Made by a program: the position numbers and the translations under genes. From Ulvibacterium marinum (lineage in GTDB: Bacteria > Bacteroidota > Bacteroidia > Flavobacteriales > Flavobacteriaceae), in NCBI RefSeq assembly GCF_003626755.1, contig NZ_RBCJ01000001.1, forward strand, positions 1,426,001 through 1,490,000: a stretch of DNA of 64,000 nucleotides. Direction: 5' to 3'. Below, piece by piece: positions 8,775 to 16,113 of this stretch. How positions within the stretch are numbered: the first letter of the stretch is position 1; each line of letters opens with the position of its first letter. Under the pieces are notes generated by a model. The model was not told where the DNA came from. It saw nothing but the letters and a program-made list of their open reading frames with translations, and did no database searches.

Positions 8775-9836
8775 ATGTTGGATTATATAGTTGTGGGCTT
8801 GGGCCTTGCAGGCATTTCGTTCTGCGAGTGGTTGGAAAGGAACAATAAATCCTTTGTAGCCGTTAGCGATAATTCCCAAACTTCGTCCATTGTTGCCGGC
8901 GGACTTTACAATCCTGTGATTCTAAAACGTTTTACATTGGCCTGGAAAGCCCAGGAACAATTGGAGAAGGCTATTCCCTTTTATCAGGGATTGGAAGAAA
9001 AATTAAAAATAAAACTGGATTTCAAGGTTCCCGTGCTTAGGCGGTTTGCCTCCGTTGAGGAACAAAATTTGTGGTATGAGGCCGCAGACCAAAAAGCATT
9101 GAGTAGTTTTTTGTCTACAAGGCTTGTCCAAAATGAGAATCCAATGGTCGATGCTCCTTTTAGTTTCGGAGAAGTTTTGGGTACAGGTAGAATAGATACG
9201 GCGACCCTATTAAAATCCTATGCCAATTATTTAATGGAGCAACAATTGTTTCTGGAGGAAACCTTTGATTATAATGCACTTAAAATTTCGAAAGAGCACG
9301 TAGAATATAAATCCATAGAAGCAAAGCAAATTGTTTTTGCGGAAGGATTTGGATTAAAATACAACCCCTATTTTAAGTATTTGCCACTTAATGGTACCAA
9401 AGGAGAGCTCCTTACCATAAAGGCCCCGGCACTACTGGAAAGTAGGGTCATAAAGTCTTCTGTGTTTATTATACCGTTGGGTGATGACCTATATCGGGTT
9501 GGGGCTACCTACAAATGGCAAGACAAATCCAATATACCGACTCAAGAAGCAAAATCAGAGCTATTACAAAAACTGGATACCTTCCTTACCTGTAATTATG
9601 AGGTAGTGAATCATGTAGCCGGGATACGGCCCACGGTAGCTGATAGAAGGCCACTGGTGGGTAGACATCCTGAGCATGGCAATTTGTATGTTCTTAATGG
9701 TTTTGGGTCTAGAGGGGTCATGATAGCGCCATTTGCCGCCGAACAGTTATTTGCCGCTATTAAACAAAAAGAACCAATATCCGAGGAAATGGACATTTCC
9801 CGCTTTACGAAGAAATATTTTGAGCGTTCGGATTAA
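8775..9836 (+). CDS. FAD-dependent oxidoreductase (D-amino-acid oxidase / DAO family)
   Basis: A 353-residue protein starting directly with the Rossmann strand and dinucleotide motif MLDYIVVGLGLAGISF (GxGxxG). The C-terminal FAD-binding region GIRPTVADRRPLVGRHPE and LNGFGSRGVMIAPF (about residues 280-335) is typical of the DAO/glycine oxidase family. It probably oxidises an amine or amino acid with FAD, in the cytoplasm. The substrate is unknown. The ATG at 8775 is chosen because the open frame upstream overlaps the promoter. Its 3' end overlaps the convergent DUF983 gene by 32 bp. Confidence 0.88.
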   Translation: MLDYIVVGLGLAGISFCEWLERNNKSFVAVSDNSQTSSIVAGGLYNPVILKRFTLAWKAQEQLEKAIPFYQGLEEKLKIKLDFKVPVLRRFASVEEQNLWYEAADQKALSSFLSTRLVQNENPMVDAPFSFGEVLGTGRIDTATLLKSYANYLMEQQLFLEETFDYNALKISKEHVEYKSIEAKQIVFAEGFGLKYNPYFKYLPLNGTKGELLTIKAPALLESRVIKSSVFIIPLGDDLYRVGATYKWQDKSNIPTQEAKSELLQKLDTFLTCNYEVVNHVAGIRPTVADRRPLVGRHPEHGNLYVLNGFGSRGVMIAPFAAEQLFAAIKQKEPISEEMDISRFTKKYFERSD

Positions 9837-10209
9837 CCGCTTTTATATCATATTTAACAAAAAGGTTTATCCAAATATTTCGGGACAGTCGTATAATTAC
9901 AGGTAAAAAGAACACCAAGGTTCCTACAATGGCTATAAAAGCATAGAACAATGGGACTCCAATGAACAAGTAAGAAATGACAAAAGCTGCTACGGCAAAA
10001 GCGACACCTACTGCATAACTTACATACATGGCACCATAAAAAAAAGAGGGCTCCATTTTATATTTTAGGTCACAGTGCGAACAGCGTTCGTGCATCTTAA
10101 AAAGATAGCCCAAACGATACGGGTTCTTGTCCATGTACATGCTTTCCTGGTGGCATCTTGGACAACATCCTGTTAAAATGCTATAGAGTTTGTTCCCTTT
10201 TTTTAACAT
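9805..10209 (-). CDS. DUF983 membrane protein with Cys4 zinc ribbon
   Basis: A 134-residue protein. Near the N-terminus CCPRCH and CSHCDLKY form a Cys4 zinc-ribbon-like pair, followed by two hydrophobic segments (about residues 55-75 and 80-100) and a short cytoplasmic tail. This is the DUF983 layout; no function is established. The ATG at 10209 is chosen over a TTG at 10215. On this strand TACCTTTG (complement of 10226-10233) stands upstream as a candidate -7 box. The gene runs divergently from the ABC-F gene and convergently into the oxidoreductase. Confidence 0.85.
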   Translation of the reverse strand: MLKKGNKLYSILTGCCPRCHQESMYMDKNPYRLGYLFKMHERCSHCDLKYKMEPSFFYGAMYVSYAVGVAFAVAAFVISYLFIGVPLFYAFIAIVGTLVFFLPVIIRLSRNIWINLFVKYDIKAVNPNAQNISS

Positions 10210-10271
10210 TTGCAAAAGTTTTTGGCAAAGGTAAAGTTTTGCCCATTCCTGAACGTTACAAAAGTCACAAA

Positions 10272-12188
10272 ATGCTCAATGTCCATAATCTTTCCGTTTC
10301 TTTTGGAGGCGAATACCTTTTTAAGCAAGTTTCATTTCGCCTAAATGGGGGTGATAGGGTAGGACTTATCGGAAAGAACGGGGCTGGGAAATCTACCCTA
10401 TTAAGACTACTGTCCAAGGAGATGCCACTGGATTCCGGAACTATTGCCATTGAAAAAAATGTAAAAATCGGTTTTCTAAGACAGGACATCGATTTTGAAC
10501 AAGGCAGGACAGTTTTAGAGGAGGCCTATCAAGCTTTCGTGGAATTGAAGGCCCTGGAATTGAAATTGGATGAAATAAATCTGCAGCTCGCGGAACGTAC
10601 CGATTACGAAAGTGAAGACTATCATCAACTGATGGTCGATTTGAATGACGTTACCCATCAATATGATATTTTAGGCGGTTACAATTATCAAGGCCAAACA
10701 GAAAAGATATTACTTGGCCTAGGGTTCAAACGTGAGGATTTCCTTAAAAGAACCGATACTTTTTCGGGTGGATGGCGGATGCGGATCGAATTGGCCAAAC
10801 TCCTGTTGCAGAACAACGATGTACTATTATTGGACGAACCTACAAACCATCTCGACATTGAATCCATAATTTGGTTGGAACAATTCCTCATTAATTATGC
10901 CGGTGCCGTCGTGATAGTGTCGCATGATAAAATGTTCTTGGATAACGTGACCAATAGAACCATTGAAATTTCCTTAGGGCGTATTTACGATTACAAAAAA
11001 CCGTATTCCAAATATTTAAGGCTTCGGGCAGAAATGAAGGAACAACAATTGAATGCCCAAAAAAATCAGGAAAGGGAAATACAACAGGCGGAGCGCCTCA
11101 TCGAAAAATTCAGGGCAAAATCTACAAAAGCCTCCATGGCACAGTCCCTGATCAAGAAATTGGACAAGATGGAACGCATTGAGGTGGATCAGGAAGATAA
11201 TGCCGTTATGAACGTGCGTTTTCCTATTTCTGTAACACCAGGGAAAGTAATCGCGGAGGTTGAGGGCCTCTCTAAAAGTTACGGAGAAAATCATGTTCTT
11301 CAGGCCATAGATCTTTTAATAGAGCGGGACAGCAAAACGGCATTTGTAGGCCAAAATGGGCAAGGAAAGACCACACTGGCCAAAATCATAGTCGGGGAAT
11401 TGGAGCACCAAGGTAGGGTCAAGTTGGGCCATAATGTGCAAATCGGATATTTTGCCCAGAACCAGGCCGAGTATTTGGATGGGGACAAAACCGTTCTGGA
11501 TACTATGATAGACGCTGCCAATGAAAAGAACAGGAGCAAGGTAAGGGATATTTTGGGTTCATTTTTATTTAGTGGTGATGAGGTGGAAAAATATGTAAAA
11601 GTACTCTCAGGAGGAGAACGAAATCGGTTGGCGTTGGCCAAAATGCTTTTACGACCCTTTAACGTATTGGTCATGGACGAGCCTACCAACCATTTGGATA
11701 TTCGGTCCAAGAATGTACTTAAACAGGCTTTGATGAATTTTGAGGGCACCCTGATATTGGTTTCGCATGATAGGGATTTTCTACAAGGACTTACCAACAA
11801 AGTCTATGAATTTAAAGATAGAAGAATCAAGGAGTATTTGGGCGATATCGATTTTTATTTGGAACAACGCCAAGTGGATGGTTTTAGGGCTATTGAGCAA
11901 AATCAAGATATAACCAAGAAAAGGGCTAAAAGTGAGAAAGCGGGGAATTCGTTCAAAGATCAAAAAAAGTTGAAATCCTTAAAGAACAAACTCAGCTCCA
12001 TTGAAAGTAAGATATCCGATTTGGAAAAAGAGTTAGCGGAAATAGATCACAATCTCCTTATAGATTATGACACTACTATAGCCGCACCCAACTTTTTTGA
12101 TGATTACCAGAAAAAGAAGGAAACGTTAGAAGCGCTTATGAAAGACTGGGAGCAAATAACATTGACGCTGGATGAATTTTCTTTGTAG
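10272..12188 (+). CDS. ABC-F family ATPase (Uup/EttA type)
   Basis: A 638-residue soluble protein with two ATP-binding cassettes and no membrane segments. Walker A motifs are GKNGAGKST (about residue 36) and GQNGQGKTT (about residue 360). The signature motifs are FSGGWRMRIELAK and LSGGERNRLALAK, and both Walker B segments read DEPTNHLD. A C-terminal coiled coil (KNKLSSIESKISDLEKEL) points to the Uup-like branch. Such proteins act on the ribosome or on nucleic acids. The start is set at 10272 (MLNVHNLSVSFGG); the longer frame from 10158 would run through the divergent gene's promoter. Confidence 0.93.
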   Translation: MLNVHNLSVSFGGEYLFKQVSFRLNGGDRVGLIGKNGAGKSTLLRLLSKEMPLDSGTIAIEKNVKIGFLRQDIDFEQGRTVLEEAYQAFVELKALELKLDEINLQLAERTDYESEDYHQLMVDLNDVTHQYDILGGYNYQGQTEKILLGLGFKREDFLKRTDTFSGGWRMRIELAKLLLQNNDVLLLDEPTNHLDIESIIWLEQFLINYAGAVVIVSHDKMFLDNVTNRTIEISLGRIYDYKKPYSKYLRLRAEMKEQQLNAQKNQEREIQQAERLIEKFRAKSTKASMAQSLIKKLDKMERIEVDQEDNAVMNVRFPISVTPGKVIAEVEGLSKSYGENHVLQAIDLLIERDSKTAFVGQNGQGKTTLAKIIVGELEHQGRVKLGHNVQIGYFAQNQAEYLDGDKTVLDTMIDAANEKNRSKVRDILGSFLFSGDEVEKYVKVLSGGERNRLALAKMLLRPFNVLVMDEPTNHLDIRSKNVLKQALMNFEGTLILVSHDRDFLQGLTNKVYEFKDRRIKEYLGDIDFYLEQRQVDGFRAIEQNQDITKKRAKSEKAGNSFKDQKKLKSLKNKLSSIESKISDLEKELAEIDHNLLIDYDTTIAAPNFFDDYQKKKETLEALMKDWEQITLTLDEFSL

Positions 12189-12270
12189 GAAAATTTCTTC
12201 GCCTACTTAATTTTACTACACCACAAAATACCGTGCTTTCACAACAAAATAAGGCGTTTCGTCGATATTT

Positions 12271-12302
12271 TTTGCTTTTTATCCTCCATTGAAGTTACTT
12301 TG
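12271..12302 (+). promoter_or_regulatory. Predicted promoter of the first LRR gene
   Basis: TTTG (12271-12274), 20 bp, then TTACTTTG (12295-12302) differs at one base from the Bacteroidota consensus. It leaves a leader of roughly 50 nt before the ATG at 12362. Confidence 0.5.
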
Positions 12303-12361
12303 TAGGGTAATTCTTTATTTCATAAGTCTAAATCTTACTGTCTGTTTATATAATTCGACAA

Positions 12362-13243
12362 ATGATGAAAAAGCTGTTTTGTTTTTTGATGATAACCTTG
12401 CTAAGCGCGAATGGAATCTTCGCCGAGGTAACGCGAAAAGAGAAAAGGGCATTGATAGACCTGTACGAGAACACCAATGGCACCGAATGGGTAAAAAAGT
12501 GGAACCTAGAGGAGCCGGTATCCAATTGGCAAGGTGTAAAAGTGGACAAGGGTCACGTAATAGAAATAAACCTGTTTCGAAATAATCTTAATGGTGTTAT
12601 TCCGGAAAGCATTGGGGATTTGGTCCATCTTAGGGTTCTTAACCTCGCATTCAATACGATTACTGGGGAATTGCCTAGTTCCATAGTCTCAATGAATCGT
12701 TTAAGAGTGTTGAAATTGGAAATGAATAGAATAAAAGGAGAACTCCCACAAACCATTGGTGAAATGGAAAGCTTGGAGGAAATCAGTCTGTTCAACAATT
12801 TTTTGACAGGGAGTATTCCAGAAAGTATTGGAAGTATTAAGAATTTAAAAATACTTAACCTTTCCAGTAACAGTATTAAGGGTAGGATTCCAACTGCCTT
12901 GGGAGATTTGACCCAACTGGAAAGTTTGGGGCTTTTTGAAAATGCCCTGGAGGGAAGTATTCCATCGGAAATTGGAAAATTGGTAAAAATGAAGGAATTG
13001 GTGTTGGCCAATAATCAATTGGCCGGTGAAATTCCTGCAGAGTTCGCACAATTGGCCAGTCTTGAAATATTCCAGATTCAAAACAACAAGTTCGATTCTT
13101 TTGAAAATCTGCAAATGATGGATTCCCGTCAGTTTTTGGTATTCGATTATGATAAGGAAGAATTTGATCCCAATTTCAAGGATATCAATTTCAGTAAGAC
13201 AAGAATGGCAGATACAAAATTTGAAGATGTTGAGGATGACTAG
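12362..13243 (+). CDS. Secreted leucine-rich-repeat protein, copy 1
   Basis: A 293-residue exported protein. A signal peptide (residues 1-22, ending GIFAE) is followed by a cap motif (ALIDLYENTNGTEWVKKWN) and about seven plant-type LRRs of the form LxxLxLxxNxLxGxIPxxIG. The C-terminus is a short acidic tail (NTKFED-like). Such modules bind proteins or glycans outside the cell; no enzymatic motif is present and there is no type IX C-terminal sorting domain. It is a paralogue of the next gene, with the same order of cap, repeats and tail. Confidence 0.85.
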   Translation: MMKKLFCFLMITLLSANGIFAEVTRKEKRALIDLYENTNGTEWVKKWNLEEPVSNWQGVKVDKGHVIEINLFRNNLNGVIPESIGDLVHLRVLNLAFNTITGELPSSIVSMNRLRVLKLEMNRIKGELPQTIGEMESLEEISLFNNFLTGSIPESIGSIKNLKILNLSSNSIKGRIPTALGDLTQLESLGLFENALEGSIPSEIGKLVKMKELVLANNQLAGEIPAEFAQLASLEIFQIQNNKFDSFENLQMMDSRQFLVFDYDKEEFDPNFKDINFSKTRMADTKFEDVEDD

Positions 13244-13276
13244 TGATTTATAATTTTTTAGTTAGTTAGTTTGGTT

Positions 13277-13306
13277 AAAGGGATGCTTCTATGCATCCCT
13301 TTTTTA
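13277..13306 (+). terminator. Rho-independent terminator after LRR copy 1
   Basis: AAAGGGATGC pairs with GCATCCCTTT (10-bp stem, 6-nt loop) and is followed by a T-run. Confidence 0.85.
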
Positions 13307-13485
13307 TTTGAAGCTTGCAGAGAATCAGCTGATTATATAAGAAATGGCGAAAAAAAACGTTAAAAACAAACAGCGTAACGAATAAAGACGCTGCGTATTA
13401 ATTCAAAATTGACAAAAAAGAGCCATAACGGAAATATAGAATTTTCAAAATGCTTTACTAGTACCAACCCTAAATCCTTATAATT

Positions 13486-14364
13486 ATGAAGAGAAAATTA
13501 CTTTATGCAACATTCCTTTTCTTTCTGCTGTTTCAAACCCTCGCTATTGCTCAAATACCCGAAAACGAAAAATCTGCTCTTATAGACCTCTACAATGCCA
13601 CAAACGGGAGTTCTTGGAGTATTAAATGGAATCTAAAATCAGATGTTCGTCAATGGTATGGAGTTGATATCATTGAAGGACATGTAGTTGGTCTCAACTT
13701 GTATAAAAATAATTTGACCGGAAAGATTCCACCAAGTTTAAAAAACCTGAAAAAGCTTGAAGTTCTGGATCTTGCATTTAATGCCTTGGAAGGAGAGTTG
13801 CCGACTACATTGGCCGAACTTACCGAACTCAAGGTTCTAAAACTGGAGATGAACGGTTTAAAGGGAGGGCTTCCCGAAAGCTTTACGGCAATGTTGAATT
13901 TGGAAGAGCTTATCTTATTTGACAATAAGCTTGGGGGAAATATTCCAAAAGGTATGGGTAAAATCAGGAACCTTAAGATTCTTGATCTTTCCAACAATTA
14001 TTTGCAAGGAGACCTACCTAAAAGTATCGGGGAACTTTCCAATCTAACAAACTTGGTGCTTTCCGGTAATAAGCTGGATGGGGAAATAAATATTGGCTTT
14101 GGTAATATGCAAAATCTGTCCGAGTTGTTGCTGTCCTTTAACAACTTCCAAGGCACTGTACCCAAGGGCATCGATTCCTTGCCATACCTGGAACTGGTTC
14201 AACTTCAAGGAAACGATTTCACTTCTTTCGAAAACCTTCAAAATATACAAAGCAAAAACCTTATTGTATTTGATACGGATGATTTGAAATTGAACCTCAA
14301 ATATCGAGAGTTATTTGATATCGATGCACCAGTGGCAAATACAAAATTTGAGGATGAGAATTAA
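13486..14364 (+). CDS. Secreted leucine-rich-repeat protein, copy 2
   Basis: A 292-residue exported protein with a signal peptide (residues 1-22, ending TLAIAQ), the same cap (ALIDLYNATNGSSWSIKWN) and about seven plant-type LRRs, then FENLQNIQSKNLIVFD and the tail NTKFEDEN. The close correspondence to the preceding gene in length, cap and tail shows a tandem duplication. The exposed repeat residues differ, so the two may bind different partners. It has its own terminator and a 242-bp upstream spacer, so it is probably transcribed separately. Confidence 0.85.
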   Translation: MKRKLLYATFLFFLLFQTLAIAQIPENEKSALIDLYNATNGSSWSIKWNLKSDVRQWYGVDIIEGHVVGLNLYKNNLTGKIPPSLKNLKKLEVLDLAFNALEGELPTTLAELTELKVLKLEMNGLKGGLPESFTAMLNLEELILFDNKLGGNIPKGMGKIRNLKILDLSNNYLQGDLPKSIGELSNLTNLVLSGNKLDGEINIGFGNMQNLSELLLSFNNFQGTVPKGIDSLPYLELVQLQGNDFTSFENLQNIQSKNLIVFDTDDLKLNLKYRELFDIDAPVANTKFEDEN

Positions 14365-14387
14365 ACGATAGACGCTCCAATCAATAC

Positions 14388-14415
14388 AAAAAGGGATGTA
14401 ACTACATCCCTTTTT
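14388..14415 (+). terminator. Rho-independent terminator after LRR copy 2
   Basis: AAAAAGGGATGT pairs with ACATCCCTTTTT (12-bp stem, 4-nt loop). It shares the core AAGGGATG/CATCCCTT with the terminator of copy 1, so the duplication may have included the 3' flank. Confidence 0.85.
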
Positions 14416-14469
14416 ATGTGTTTAAATAATTCTGGCTACCCCCAAACAGATTTTAATATATCTTTAACA

Positions 14470-14489
14470 TTGGTTGCGTATGCAACTAA
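14470..14489 (+). promoter_or_regulatory. Inverted repeat, predicted MarR operator
   Basis: TTGGTTGC GTAT GCAACTAA has 8-bp arms with one mismatch and a perfect inner GTTGC/GCAAC. This matches the TTGCnnnnGCAA style of MarR operators. It lies 24-43 nt before the MarR start codon and covers the likely -33 region, so binding would repress the operon. Confidence 0.65.
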
Positions 14490-14512
14490 TTCTTTTTGTA
14501 TAGTTTAGCCTC

Positions 14513-14986
14513 GTGAAAATTGAAGTTGTAGCGGACATTGATTCTTCCTTGGCCCCATGGATTGGGAAGACTTCAAAAATTGTGGATTATTATCTGCAGG
14601 ATGCCCTGCAACAGCATGGTTTTAAACTTACCAAAGAGCAGTTTGTCTTACTAAAAAAGCTTACGGAAAAAGATGGCCTCAATCAAAATGAACTAGCCTC
14701 TCTCCTTTACCGGGACAAATCGACCATGGCGCGGTTATTGGCGAAAATGGAGAAAAAAGGACATGTCAGAAGAGAACAAAGCCATAAGGATAAGCGAATC
14801 AATAAAATATATATTACAGAAAAAGGCAAACTTACTTTTGATAAAACCATACCCGTGGTTGCTCGGATAATCAATATCCTTGAACATGACATTACCCAAA
14901 CGGAGAAGGAGCATATGATAAACATTCTAAAAAAAGTACAGTCCAACCTAAAACTTAAACCGGCACTGCCACAAGAACGATCATGA
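14513..14986 (+). CDS. MarR-family transcriptional regulator
   Basis: A 157-residue winged-helix regulator starting at GTG (14513). The DNA-binding domain is visible as LTEKDGLNQNELASLLYRDKS followed by ARLLAKMEKKGHVRREQ and the wing around KDKRINKIYITEKG. It heads a four-gene unit with a membrane fusion protein, an RND pump and an outer-membrane channel; its stop overlaps the next start (ATGA). Autorepression through the inverted repeat in its promoter, released by a small hydrophobic ligand, is the expected logic. Confidence 0.9.
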   Translation: MKIEVVADIDSSLAPWIGKTSKIVDYYLQDALQQHGFKLTKEQFVLLKKLTEKDGLNQNELASLLYRDKSTMARLLAKMEKKGHVRREQSHKDKRINKIYITEKGKLTFDKTIPVVARIINILEHDITQTEKEHMINILKKVQSNLKLKPALPQERS

Positions 14987-16113
14987 GAAAGATTATTTTA
15001 TCCATATTGGGACTGTTACTTATTGTACTATCCATTTTTCTAGCGAAGAAAATTGTGGATAGCAAAAAGAGCTATAGGCCACAAGCACAAAAAGTAGTGA
15101 AGACCGTTTTTACCCAAGTGGTACAAAATGGAACCGTTCCTATCGTGGTTCCGGCAAATGGCAATTTGGTGGCCAAAAATAGGGTGGAACTCTATTCAGA
15201 GGTTCAAGGTGTATTCCGTGGAGGCAATAAACTGTTTAGACCCGGTCAGAACTACCGTAAAGGGGCCACTATTATTAAGATAGATTCCGATGAATATGCT
15301 GCAAGTGTACGAAGTGCCAAGAGCAACCTTTTTAACTTGATCACTTCTGTAATGCCTGATTTACGATTGGATTATCCAGAAGTCTTTTCCAAATGGCAGG
15401 CATACCTTGATGATTTTGATATGTCCAAAAGCACTCCCCCATTACCGGAAATGAGCTCGGATAAGGAGAAGTTTTTCATATCGGGTCGTGGGATACTCAC
15501 TTCATACTATAATATTAAGAACTTAGAACAGCGTTTATCCAAATATCGTATTCAAGCTCCTTTTGATGGAGTGCTTACCGAAGCTCTGGTGACTGAAGGG
15601 ACATTGGTCCGGTCCGGGCAAAAGCTTGGTGAATTTATCAAAACGGGAATATATGAACTGGAGGTTGCCGTGGGCAAGACCTATAGCGATTTGCTGAAGG
15701 TTGGTGAGCTTGTGGAACTCAATGATTTGGATAAAACAAAAACCTACTCAGGTAAGGTTACCCGTATCAACGGTAGGGTAGATCAAACTTCCCAAACGAT
15801 TAAGGCATTTATTGAAGTAACGGACGAAACCCTGCGCGAAGGGATGTACCTAGAAGCCAATCTTCAGGCAAAGGAAGAGGAGAACGCCATTGAAATCGAT
15901 AGAAGTTTGCTATTGGAAAATGATAAAATTTTTGTGGTCCGGGATTCTATTTTGGATTTGATAGATGTTAGACCAGTATATTTTACGGATAAAAGTGTAG
16001 TGCTCAAGGACATTCCAGATGGTACCAATATCATGGCCAAACCCCTTATAGGTGCCTATACGGGTATGGCTGTGCAGGTTTTTAAGGACAAATCCGCAAA
16101 CGAGAAGGGATAA
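14983..16113 (+). CDS. RND efflux periplasmic adaptor (membrane fusion protein)
   Basis: A 376-residue protein with an N-terminal signal/anchor helix (residues 5-25), then the HlyD-like layout: a first half lipoyl segment (VVPANGNLVAKNRVELYSEV), a helical hairpin, a second lipoyl half (YRIQAPFDGVLTEALVTEGTLV) and a beta-barrel domain. It links the inner-membrane pump to TolC. It overlaps MarR by 4 bp and the pump by 1 bp (TAATG), indicating translational coupling. Confidence 0.9.
   Translation: MRKIILSILGLLLIVLSIFLAKKIVDSKKSYRPQAQKVVKTVFTQVVQNGTVPIVVPANGNLVAKNRVELYSEVQGVFRGGNKLFRPGQNYRKGATIIKIDSDEYAASVRSAKSNLFNLITSVMPDLRLDYPEVFSKWQAYLDDFDMSKSTPPLPEMSSDKEKFFISGRGILTSYYNIKNLEQRLSKYRIQAPFDGVLTEALVTEGTLVRSGQKLGEFIKTGIYELEVAVGKTYSDLLKVGELVELNDLDKTKTYSGKVTRINGRVDQTSQTIKAFIEVTDETLREGMYLEANLQAKEEENAIEIDRSLLLENDKIFVVRDSILDLIDVRPVYFTDKSVVLKDIPDGTNIMAKPLIGAYTGMAVQVFKDKSANEKG

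Noticed and set aside
12289-12585. 98-residue plus-strand open frame over the start of the first LRR gene
   Set aside because: It overlaps the signal-peptide-bearing LRR frame in another phase, has no recognisable domain and a composition typical of an out-of-frame translation.
12362-14364. Type IX secretion cargo with C-terminal sorting domain
   Set aside because: Both LRR proteins end in a short acidic tail without the beta-rich sorting domain. The GH2 and beta-helix proteins likewise lack a clear one.
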